Positions 1 to 6,880 of a stretch of 15,601 nucleotides of DNA are shown here, in pieces (within the stretch, counting starts at the first letter, position 1; every line of letters begins with the position of its first letter). Origin of the DNA: an uncultured Spirochaetaceae bacterium. Lineage in GTDB: Bacteria > Spirochaetota > Spirochaetia > Sphaerochaetales > Sphaerochaetaceae. Both the position numbers and the translations under genes were made by a program. Under the pieces are notes generated by a model. That model saw only the letters and a program-made list of their open reading frames with translations. It did not search any database and had not been told where the DNA came from. Where the stretch lies: assembly GCA_946414625.1 (NCBI GenBank), contig CAMKPI010000026.1, forward strand, positions 1 to 15,601. The letters are read 5' to 3'.

Positions 1-207
1 GATGCTATGATAGAGGAGCGGAGAATTGGCTCGGATGAGATCCTTCGATTCCGTGTCTCCGGAGAAGAGATGAGAGCTGTGCACATGTTGCCAGGCTATA
101 CTCACAACATCATCAATTTGAGCGATACGCGAGACCTCGTGACTCTTATGTGGGCGAACGAAACTTTCGAAAAGGACAGGCCGGATACTTTTTTTGAGAA
201 GGTCTAG
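1..207 (+). CDS. capF: CapF/FnlB-type capsular polysaccharide enzyme, C-terminal end (5' truncated)
   Basis: The reading frame is open from the window edge and ends at TAG 205-207, so only the last 68 residues are present. The segment GYTHNIINLSDT followed by MWANE and the terminal DTFFEKV match the C-terminal cupin domain of CapF/WbjC/FnlB, as I know that family. These enzymes reduce a 4-keto hexose intermediate on the route to UDP-N-acetyl-L-fucosamine, a cytoplasmic step in capsule or O-antigen synthesis. The N-terminal NAD-binding reductase domain must lie upstream of the window. The Met at 7-9 is internal and is not a start, because the family homology extends through it. A neighbouring fnlA/capE-like or epimerase gene would be expected upstream, but this cannot be seen here. 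Confidence 0.8.
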   Translation, partial: DAMIEERRIGSDEILRFRVSGEEMRAVHMLPGYTHNIINLSDTRDLVTLMWANETFEKDRPDTFFEKV

Positions 208-279
208 TCCCCTCTCGGAAGCATGAACACTCATTTTTGCTACATTTTTGCCTCTCGCTGTAATATTTCTATACAAAGT

Positions 280-307
280 TTTTCACATGCGTCTGAAATC
301 GTAAAAT
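280..307 (+). promoter_or_regulatory. Candidate sigma70-like promoter for the Ig-like lipoprotein gene
   Basis: TTTTCA at 280-285, a 16-nt spacer and TAAAAT at 302-307 resemble -35 and -10 boxes (4/6 and 5/6 matches). They lie in an AT-rich stretch (about 230-335) between capF and the lipoprotein gene. The predicted start near 314 would give a leader of roughly 85 nt. AT-rich background makes chance matches likely. Confidence 0.3.
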
Positions 308-388
308 AATAAATTAAATCCTTAAATGAAAACTGCATTTCCCGGGGTAATAAGGGTGTTGTGGGGAAAAACCAGTAACGCGACTCTT

Positions 389-394
389 GGAGGG
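389..394 (+). promoter_or_regulatory. Ribosome binding site deciding the ATG at 401
   Basis: GGAGGG lies 6 nt before ATG 401. An in-frame upstream ATG at 326 has no such site and would place 25 charged residues ahead of the signal peptide, so 401 is chosen as the start. Confidence 0.8.
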
Positions 395-400
395 AAAACA

Positions 401-1450
401 ATGCGGTTGATTATATCAAAGAAAGCGGCAGCCTATATGCTGTTTGTCGTTTTTGCCTCGGCGTTTGTTGTGATGAGCGTCTCGTGCAGCTCCGAGGGCT
501 ACGTGGAATCGCGATACAGTGCGGATCTCGTGGATGTTAGCCTCGAGGTGGACGCAGGCAGGTCGTCAAAGTCTATCGTCTATGGATATCCAGCGGGTAC
601 AAAGGAGATTTTCCAGTACAGAGCCTCATGGCAAGGCGACGGGCGGGGCGTACAAGGAGAGACAAAGGAGTGGACGGAGTTTCGCAACGGCAGATCAATA
701 GGATCCTTCTCTAGAGGCACGTGGATTTTTGATGTAAGAATAATTCTCGGAAATACAACGACTTACGGCGTGATTTATAGCGGGTCTGAAACTGTGTCTC
801 TCTCTGAAGGCACAAGTGTTGTCAAGGTGGGGCTTTCCTCGACTGTACCGGAATCCGGAGAAGGATATGTGTCGTTTGACATCGGGGTTTCCGACGAGTT
901 CAGCAGCAAGGGAACGATAAAGGTTTTCGTGGATGGCGATGAGGTGTCAGGTCTCAATGTATATAGGTCGTCGTCAATGTCCGGATCCGTGTATAACGGC
1001 GCTTTCAAATGCGCGGCGGGCTATAAGAACATGCGGTTCGAATATTGGGATCTCGGAGCGGATGCCGCCGCCTGCGTCAGCAGTCAGGTGCTGTCGGTTC
1101 GCGTTGTAGAGAACACCACGGTGTCCGTCGAGGGAACGCTTCTCCCGGGACATTTTGCCGGTGCAGAGCTGAAAGTGGAATACAAATCTCTCAGCGCAGT
1201 TGTGTCCGGGAGGACTCCCGTTGAGCAGAACAGCTCACTGAACTATATCTGCACCGTGACGGGCGGCGGGGAGGCGGAATATCATTACCAGTGGTATCTG
1301 AACGGGCTGCCGCTGTATGAGCATGACTATTCCATCTATCCGATGACCTGGTATAACACCGGGCACTATTCGCTTACATGCGTTGTTTGGTGCCTGGACG
1401 AAGGACAGAGGATCTACACAAGCGGAACGCTGGATGTGGAGGTGATATAG
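401..1450 (+). CDS. Predicted surface lipoprotein with C-terminal Ig-like domain
   Basis: From the ATG at 401 the protein is 349 residues. Residues 1-28 form a lipoprotein signal peptide: charged N-terminus (R2, K7, K8), hydrophobic core about 9-25, and a relaxed lipobox SVS before Cys29, of the kind tolerated in spirochaetes. Residues about 40-265 are beta-rich and not recognised; they contain aromatic and Ser/Thr-rich strands. Residues about 268-349 look like an Ig-like domain: C284, W298 within YQWYLNG, and GHYSLTC ending at C327, which is the usual C-W-C core. Such domains usually mediate protein or glycan binding at the surface; the ligand is unknown. The gene follows the capsule-type capF end by about 190 nt and is probably transcribed on its own. 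It is followed by over 800 nt without a gene. Confidence 0.7.
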   Translation: MRLIISKKAAAYMLFVVFASAFVVMSVSCSSEGYVESRYSADLVDVSLEVDAGRSSKSIVYGYPAGTKEIFQYRASWQGDGRGVQGETKEWTEFRNGRSIGSFSRGTWIFDVRIILGNTTTYGVIYSGSETVSLSEGTSVVKVGLSSTVPESGEGYVSFDIGVSDEFSSKGTIKVFVDGDEVSGLNVYRSSSMSGSVYNGAFKCAAGYKNMRFEYWDLGADAAACVSSQVLSVRVVENTTVSVEGTLLPGHFAGAELKVEYKSLSAVVSGRTPVEQNSSLNYICTVTGGGEAEYHYQWYLNGLPLYEHDYSIYPMTWYNTGHYSLTCVVWCLDEGQRIYTSGTLDVEVI

Positions 1451-1926
1451 CGCTTAGCGGTCGCGAACGTATCGGTGTTCGGCTTGGGGTTCGTGTTTCG
1501 GTGGTTTTATGTCCGCCCGCGACCCGGCGTCGAGGATAAAAATTGGATTGTGTGTAACGCCGTTTGGCAACTTTTCGGTTCCGGATGTGGGATTGTCCGT
1601 GCCTGTGAGTCACATGTCATGCGACTCACAGGCACGGGACATGAACGGCGCGGATGGAAAACTCCCCCTTTTCTGCTCGCGCTGAAGACTTCTTTCAAGG
1701 GATCTCTCCGCTTCCCATGGATTTTTGGTTTTCACAGGCTTCTCCTTATGCGTGTTGACATGGGATTTTGGGAGTGGAAGAGGTCTTCTGTCCGGAACCG
1801 TTTTTTTATCCTGCTCGGCTCGTTGTCATGGGTTATGCGAGGGCCTTTGCTCTCCGCCTTTGGAAAAACCTTTCTTTTCATGCGTTGAAAGGACTCGGAT
1901 GTCTGTTCTGGAAGATCCGTCGTGGC
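1451..1926. other. Long interval without a credible gene, upstream of the repeat array
   Basis: Short open frames exist on both strands (for example 1475-1888 on plus). They are antisense to one another, cross the large hairpin at 1598-1636, lack ribosome binding sites and show no recognisable domain. Apart from the hairpin I see no promoter or terminator that I would defend. The stretch separates the lipoprotein gene from the convergent U32 operon. Confidence 0.6.
1598..1636. repeat. Near-perfect 18-bp inverted repeat with 3-nt loop
   Basis: Left arm 1598-1615 and right arm 1619-1636 are reverse complements except for one position (A1612 opposite C1622), separated by GTC. The stem can extend outward to 1597/1637, and further to 1595/1640 with a one-base bulge. 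The mismatch would be A-C in a plus-strand transcript but a U-G wobble in a minus-strand transcript, so the RNA hairpin is more stable from the minus strand. No T-run follows on either side, so it is not a standard Rho-independent terminator. Confidence 0.85.
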
Positions 1927-2302
1927 GGCGGACACTGCCTTGGTTGTCTTGAAGTTTCGGTTTATCGCGTAGAGTTGGGCAAATTGCCGTCGTTACGGCG
2001 GGCACTGCCCTAGCGGTCGGCGTTGAACTGACGGATGTCTCTTCCGTGTCGGCGGGCACTGCATTGGCGGTCTTGAAGTATTGATTTGTCGCGCGAAGAT
2101 GAGCAAATTGCCGTTGTTACGGCTATCACTGCGCTAGTGGTCGGCGTTGAACTGACGGCTCTCTCAAACGTCGGCTGTCATTGCCGCGATGGTCTGCGTT
2201 TTCATAGCGGCGGGCACTGCCTTGGATGTCTTGAAGTATCGGTTTATCGCGTAGAGTTGAGCACATTGATGTCGTGGCGGCGGGCACTGCCCTAGCGGTC
2301 GG
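1927..2302. repeat. Degenerate tandem repeat array, ~124-nt higher-order unit (70 + 54 nt)
   Basis: A 13-nt core close to GGCGGGCACTGCC recurs at 1927, 1997, 2051, 2121, 2173, 2209 and 2279. The steps are 70, 54, 70, 52, 36 and 70 nt, so the unit alternates 70 and about 54 nt, with one shortened copy. Segments 1939-2020 and 2220-2302 differ at about 7 of 82 positions, and 2018-2034 is identical to 2141-2157. The last copy overlaps the 3' end of the minus-strand U32 gene and contains its stop codon. The sequence carries no convincing coding frame. The repeats are direct but not identical and lack uniform spacers, so this is a minisatellite and not a CRISPR array. Confidence 0.85.
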
Positions 2303-4340
2303 AAGACAGGTATACCTCGGTGATGCAGGCTCTGCATTTTACAATGAAGGTTTTTCCGTTTTGGCGAAGCCTGTAGGAATTGTCGCGTGAACAGCCCTTG
2401 CATGGGAGGCGAAGGGCGTTGTGCCTGTAGCAAACACGGCTGATGAAAATGGGAATGCCGGACTCATCCGGGCTGGCGAATCCGCAGAGGTTCGGGACAA
2501 GGCTTTCAAGCTCCGCATATGCGTATCTGTTTTTTGCATAGAGGAAAGGTCCGAGGTAGTACCGTTTTTCAGGATACTGTCTTGCATATGTGATATGGGC
2601 GATATTGTTCAAAACAATGTCTTGGTGCCTTTCGAATTCCGCATCAGGTTTGACGCTCTGTTCACTAAGCATGAGCGGATGGAGATAGTGGAGCGCCTCC
2701 ATTCCGCCGGCTGACGGGTCTTTTCTTTCCGTCGCTTCGGAGAAATTTTTTTCGTAGGACGCGATTTCTCTGTTTTCAGTAGATTTCTCACGGGCTTCCG
2801 GTGTTTCCGCCCCGTTCATTTCCGCTTCAAACGCTGCGTCGAGTTTTTTGTAGACAGATCTTCTTATCTCTTTCAGCGAAGAGAGTGGAATGAAAGGCTG
2901 TGGATGTCCGCTTTTATTACTAACAGAGAGGTGTCCCAGAGTGAAGTAGCTCTTGTCAGACGAGGAGAAGACCTTTTCAAGGGTCGGTTCAATGAGAGTC
3001 TGGGTTTTTGCTTCCTCTATAGCAACTGGATAGGATTCGCCGTTAACGACGATTCTTCCGGGGAAGAGTTCGATTCCAAAATCCTGTGGTTTCTTAAAGA
3101 GAGGGAGGTTTTCCGAGAGCAGGGGAAGAGCCGCGTTATGGCGACCGGTGCAGTAGACAGGTGTCCCTGACGGTACGCTTTTCGCAAATTTATCGGTGGG
3201 AAAGTTGATTGTAGCCGTCTCTCCCTCGCCTATGAAGCTGCGTCCGGAGCTGATTTCCGTGAGAGCGAAGCCTGCCGATTCCGTCCCTGAAATGACAAAC
3301 AGTCCGTCGCGGAGAGAAACGGGTTTTTCAAAGAGAAGTGTAGCTTTTCCGTGGAAAGATCTCTTTACGGTCCCTATTATTATGCCCCTGTTCCCTGGCC
3401 AGTCGGGGCTTGTCATCGCTTCGGTGTTCATGCAACCACTCGCCGCATCGAAAAAGGCAGTTGTGGTTTCACGGGAGAATGTTGTCCGCATGTTGTCCGA
3501 AAGGTTTGCGAGCGTCTTGTCCGAAAAAACAGCCTTGCCACAGACACGGTCGATCAGACTCCTGTAGTACAGGGCAGAACTGTAAACGTATTCCGCACTT
3601 TTCATGCGGCCCTCGATTTTGAAGCTGTCAATGCCAATCTCTATAAGTTTTGCTATCTTTTCTCCAAGACAGAGGTCTTTCATCGAAAACGGGTAGAATT
3701 TTCCGATTTCCGCCGTCTCAGGGCTTTTTTCCGCAGAGAACCATGTCCTGCATATCTGAGCGCAGGATCCGCGGTTTGCGCTCCGACCGGTGAGAACCTC
3801 GCTTGCCATGCACAGCCCGGAGAAGCCGTAGCACATCGCTCCGTGGATGAAAACCTTCAGCTCAATATCCGGGCATGAATTGCGTATATCGCTGATTTCC
3901 TTAAAAGACAACTCGCGGGCAAGAACAATTCGCTTGAACCCTATCTCTTGCAGGATTCTGACGCCTTCCACTGTGTGGACCGCCAGCTGGGTGGAAGCGT
4001 GAAGACTCAGGGACGGAAAGCGTTCTCTGATTATCCTTGCCACTCCCAAGTCCTGAACAATGACTCCATCACAGGTCGTATACTCCACCTGTTTTAACAG
4101 TCCCATGAGTTCAGGGATCTGTTCGTCGTCGAGAAGGGTGTTGATTGTGATGTAGTATTTCTTCCCGTTTTCTTTGCAGAATCTTGCGATTTTACGTAGG
4201 TCGTCGAACGAGAAATTGACGGCTCCCTTTCGCGCGGAGAATGACTTCAACCCGAAGTAAACCGAATCGGCGCCGCCTTTGAAGGCATACAGAGCGCACT
4301 GGAGAGACCCTGCCGGCAGGGACAGTTCGGGTGTGTTCAT
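2292..4340 (-). CDS. Peptidase U32 family protein (RlhA/TrhP-like RNA hydroxylase type)
   Basis: The protein is 682 residues. The N-terminal U32 domain begins ELSLPAGSLQCALYAF, as family members do. The signature around residues 163-180 (FIHGAMCYGFSGLCMAS) is followed by the second Cys pair, giving Cys170, 177, 193 and 197, the set conserved in U32 RNA-modifying proteins. E. coli RlhA and TrhP, of this family, support hydroxylation of 23S rRNA or tRNA. The length and the extra C-terminal half fit the longer RlhA-type members. The extreme C-terminus has two CX2C pairs (647/650 and 669/672) that could bind a metal. GGGGAG at 4345-4350 precedes the ATG by 4 nt, and the start overlaps the stop of the glycosyltransferase gene (ATGA, 4337-4340), so the two are translationally coupled. 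The stop codon lies inside a repeat copy. Peptidase activity is doubtful despite the name; the exact RNA target is inferred only. Confidence 0.88.
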   Translation of the reverse strand: MNTPELSLPAGSLQCALYAFKGGADSVYFGLKSFSARKGAVNFSFDDLRKIARFCKENGKKYYITINTLLDDEQIPELMGLLKQVEYTTCDGVIVQDLGVARIIRERFPSLSLHASTQLAVHTVEGVRILQEIGFKRIVLARELSFKEISDIRNSCPDIELKVFIHGAMCYGFSGLCMASEVLTGRSANRGSCAQICRTWFSAEKSPETAEIGKFYPFSMKDLCLGEKIAKLIEIGIDSFKIEGRMKSAEYVYSSALYYRSLIDRVCGKAVFSDKTLANLSDNMRTTFSRETTTAFFDAASGCMNTEAMTSPDWPGNRGIIIGTVKRSFHGKATLLFEKPVSLRDGLFVISGTESAGFALTEISSGRSFIGEGETATINFPTDKFAKSVPSGTPVYCTGRHNAALPLLSENLPLFKKPQDFGIELFPGRIVVNGESYPVAIEEAKTQTLIEPTLEKVFSSSDKSYFTLGHLSVSNKSGHPQPFIPLSSLKEIRRSVYKKLDAAFEAEMNGAETPEAREKSTENREIASYEKNFSEATERKDPSAGGMEALHYLHPLMLSEQSVKPDAEFERHQDIVLNNIAHITYARQYPEKRYYLGPFLYAKNRYAYAELESLVPNLCGFASPDESGIPIFISRVCYRHNALRLPCKGCSRDNSYRLRQNGKTFIVKCRACITEVYLSSDR

Positions 4341-5047
4341 TTTTCTCCCCTTGCCTCGCGTGTTGCCTTGTGCAGCGCCCGCATGACACGCAGGCTGTCC
4401 CTGACCGGTCTGAAATGGCTTCCGCGGCGAGTCTCGTCGTTGTAAACGCTTTTGACCCAGACTTGCATAATCTCATGCCTGTATGCAAAATTCACAAGCA
4501 TGTTCATTTCGTAGTCGAAGCCGTCTCCTTCGATGGATGCCGCTTCTTCCATGAGAGAGCGGCTCATTGCCCTAAGCCCTGTCTGCGTGTCCGTGAGATG
4601 AACGCCGGTCTTCTTGTAGAAAAGGCGTATCGTATGTCTGTTGCCGATTTTGCTTCGCAGCGGCATTTCCGCCCAGTTAAAGCCCCTGCATCCGAGGACA
4701 AGCGCGTTCGGATTCTCGGAAAGCGTCCTTGCGCATTTGACAATGTCGGCAGTCCTATGCTGCCCGTCTGCATCGGCCGTCACCACGCCTTCGGCTTCGG
4801 TGTTTTCCAGTACATGCCGGAAGGCTGTTTTCAGCGCCGCTCCCTTTCCCCTGTTCGTTTTGTGGTGGAGGACCGTCACGCGTCCGCCCTCCGAAGCAAG
4901 AAGCCTGAAGACTTCCGCGCTTTCTGATGTCTCGGATCCATCGTTCGTTACAACGATGTGTTCTATACCACCGCGCAGCAATTCAGAGCATAGCGTATTG
5001 AGGTTTCCGTTCGGGTTATAGGCGGGAATCACCGCGTAGATTCTCAT
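4337..5047 (-). CDS. Family 2 glycosyltransferase, DPM1-like
   Basis: A 236-residue GT-A protein with no membrane segment. It starts VIPAYNP (6-12), has NRGKGAA (65-71), the metal and nucleotide-sugar motif DADGQH (92-97), the acceptor-loop motif DTQTGLRA (153-160) and GDGFDYEM (174-181). This order is that of polyprenyl-phosphate sugar transferases such as dolichyl/undecaprenyl-phosphate mannosyl or glucosyl transferase; the donor sugar cannot be told. It lacks the C-terminal membrane domain or GtrA partner seen in many relatives. The ATG is 12 nt past the glnS stop with no clear Shine-Dalgarno, so reinitiation after glnS is likely. Its stop overlaps the U32 start. It probably supplies a lipid-linked sugar for envelope glycans. 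Confidence 0.88.
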   Translation of the reverse strand: MRIYAVIPAYNPNGNLNTLCSELLRGGIEHIVVTNDGSETSESAEVFRLLASEGGRVTVLHHKTNRGKGAALKTAFRHVLENTEAEGVVTADADGQHRTADIVKCARTLSENPNALVLGCRGFNWAEMPLRSKIGNRHTIRLFYKKTGVHLTDTQTGLRAMSRSLMEEAASIEGDGFDYEMNMLVNFAYRHEIMQVWVKSVYNDETRRGSHFRPVRDSLRVMRALHKATREARGEK

Positions 5048-5059
5048 GGATCGCCGGTG

Positions 5060-6766
5060 TCAGCCTTTTTTCTGCTCTTTGCTTTGCATCCGGGCCCAGG
5101 AGTCCTTCAGCGTCACCGTCCGGTTGAAGACAAGACGCGCGGGTGTTTCGTCCGTTGCCGGCACTGAATCCTTATCAAGACAGAAGTACCCCAACCGCAT
5201 GAACTGGAGATAGTCTCCGAGTTTCACGTTACCGAGCGACTCTTCCACCTTTGCGTTTTTCACGACGACAAGGCTTTCCGGGTTCAGGTCGTCGAGGTAG
5301 TTTCCTGTCTCGGAGCCCGGATCCTCCGCTTTGAAGAGCTTGTCGTAGAGCCGTAACTCCGCATCGATGCAGTGCGATGCGGACACCCAATGGATGGTTC
5401 CTTTGACGCGCCTTCCATCGGCAGTCTCTCCGCCCCGCGATTCGGGGTCGTATTCGGCATGTATGGAGACGATTCTGCCATTCTCGTCTTTTTCGCAGGA
5501 AGTAGCCTTCACGTAGTATGCGCTTTTAAGTCGGACTTCTCCCCCGATGTAGAGACGGTGCCAGCCCTTCACAGGCTCCTCCATGAAGTCATCCGCTTCG
5601 ATGAAAAGCTCCCGAGTGAAAGGGACCCGCCTTGTGCCGTCTTCGGGCTTTTCGGGATTGTTCTCCACGTCGAAATATTCCGTGATATCAGTCTTGTAGT
5701 TGTCAATCACAAGGCGTACCGGGTTCTTTACAGCCATCACACGGCGAGCCCGTTTGTTCAGATCCTCGCGGACGCAGAACTCCATCAGGCTGTAATCCAC
5801 TGTGGATTCGACCTTCGCGACGCCCACCCGCGCAATGAAATCCTTCATCGCCTCGGGACTGTAGCCCCTGCGGCGTATTCCGCTGATTGTGGGCATTCTT
5901 GGGTCGTCCCAGCCAGAAACAAGGCCGTTCTTTACAAGGGAAAGAAGGCGCCGCTTGCTCATAACAAGGTAATTTATGTTGAGACGGGCGAATTCGTACT
6001 GATGCGGAGTGTGGTCGATGCCGTCGATGGAGCATGCCCAGTCGTATGCGGGGCGGTGATCCTCGAATTCAAGGGTGCAGATGGAGTGGGTGATGCCTTC
6101 GATGGCGTCCGAGATCGGGTGTGTGAAGTCATACATGGGATAGACGCACCATCGGTTGCCGGTTCGGGGATGCTCGGCAAATTTGATTCTGTAGAGGGCC
6201 GGATCCCGCATGTTGATGTTGGGGGATGCCATGTCCAGGCGCGCCCGGAGCAGGTATTTGCCCTCGGGGTGCTTTCCCGCTGCCATCTCCTCAAACAGAC
6301 GGAGGTTCTCTTCGATAGGCCGGTCGCGATCCGGGCTGTTTACGCCGGGCTCGGTGAGGGTTCCGCGGTTCTTGCGCACTTCCTCGGGGCTTTGGCTGTC
6401 AACGTATGCAAGCCCCTCCTTGATGAGCCGCACCGCTATCTCGTAGAGGCGTTCGTAGTAGTCGGACGCGTAGAACTCGTTATCCCCCCAGTCGAAACCA
6501 AGCCAGCGGATGTCGCTCTTTATGGAGTTTATGTATTCCATATCCTCCTTTTCGGGGTTGGTGTCGTCCAGGCGAAGGTGGCACACTCCGCCGTATTTCT
6601 GGGCAAGACCAAAGTTGAGGCAGATGCTTTTTATATGGCCTATGTGGAGATATCCGTTCGGCTCCGGCGGGAATCGGGTGACAATCTTGTTTCCCGGGAC
6701 GCGACCCGCCGCCAGGTCGTCTTCTATGATTTTCTCTATGAAGTTAAGGTTTTTGCTGTCTTCCAT
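5060..6766 (-). CDS. glnS: Glutaminyl-tRNA synthetase
   Basis: The 568-residue protein charges tRNA-Gln with glutamine in the cytoplasm. Class I signatures are intact: PPEPNG (33-38), HIGH (41-44) and the KMSKS-equivalent VMSKR (268-272), at the same positions as in the 554-residue E. coli enzyme. The catalytic-domain segments TRFPPEPNGYLHIGHIKS and LRLDDTNPEKE are of GlnRS and not GluRS type, and the C-terminal two-barrel anticodon-binding domain is present from about residue 340. GAGGG lies 5 nt before the ATG. It is the first gene of a minus-strand operon with the glycosyltransferase and U32 genes, divergent from the PfkB-like gene across about 115 nt. Its presence implies direct charging of tRNA-Gln, without the need for the GatCAB amidotransferase route for this tRNA. 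Confidence 0.97.
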   Translation of the reverse strand: MEDSKNLNFIEKIIEDDLAAGRVPGNKIVTRFPPEPNGYLHIGHIKSICLNFGLAQKYGGVCHLRLDDTNPEKEDMEYINSIKSDIRWLGFDWGDNEFYASDYYERLYEIAVRLIKEGLAYVDSQSPEEVRKNRGTLTEPGVNSPDRDRPIEENLRLFEEMAAGKHPEGKYLLRARLDMASPNINMRDPALYRIKFAEHPRTGNRWCVYPMYDFTHPISDAIEGITHSICTLEFEDHRPAYDWACSIDGIDHTPHQYEFARLNINYLVMSKRRLLSLVKNGLVSGWDDPRMPTISGIRRRGYSPEAMKDFIARVGVAKVESTVDYSLMEFCVREDLNKRARRVMAVKNPVRLVIDNYKTDITEYFDVENNPEKPEDGTRRVPFTRELFIEADDFMEEPVKGWHRLYIGGEVRLKSAYYVKATSCEKDENGRIVSIHAEYDPESRGGETADGRRVKGTIHWVSASHCIDAELRLYDKLFKAEDPGSETGNYLDDLNPESLVVVKNAKVEESLGNVKLGDYLQFMRLGYFCLDKDSVPATDETPARLVFNRTVTLKDSWARMQSKEQKKG

Positions 6767-6864
6767 CTTGCCCTCTGCACTGTTTTGTCTTTTCGGGAGA
6801 CCTGCGGTTCGTTTTGTTCTCTTCTGTACCGAGGCTTCCGCATCTTTTATATGTGCTTTCCTTA

Positions 6865-6873
6865 TGATATAGT
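6865..6873 (+). promoter_or_regulatory. Extended -10 promoter placing transcription start at the PfkB-like ATG
   Basis: TGATATAGT is an extended -10 element (TGn plus TATAGT at 6868-6873, 5/6). No good -35 box is seen, which is normal for extended -10 promoters. Seven bases separate it from ATG 6881, so the transcript would begin at or next to the start codon. An overlapping TATGAT at 6863-6868 is an alternative -10. Confidence 0.45.
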
Positions 6874-6880
6874 AAGACCT

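Noticed and set aside
326..400. Upstream ATG at 326 as start of the lipoprotein gene
   Set aside because: Would put 25 residues ahead of a clear signal peptide, and the good Shine-Dalgarno serves ATG 401.
1598..1636. Rho-independent terminator
   Set aside because: Strong stem but no T-run on either strand and it is about 150 nt from the nearest gene end.
1475..1888. 137-codon plus-strand open frame
   Set aside because: No ribosome binding site, crosses a perfect hairpin, no recognisable domain, and overlapped by other equally poor frames.
1927..2302. Possible CRISPR array
   Set aside because: Repeats are degenerate and spacers are themselves repeated at alternating 70/54 nt; no cas genes are nearby.
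5372..6880. A very long plus-strand open frame running antisense to glnS and joining the PfkB-like gene in frame
   Set aside because: It is the shadow of glnS codon usage. GlnS motifs are intact on the minus strand, and similarity to PfkB begins only at about 6881.
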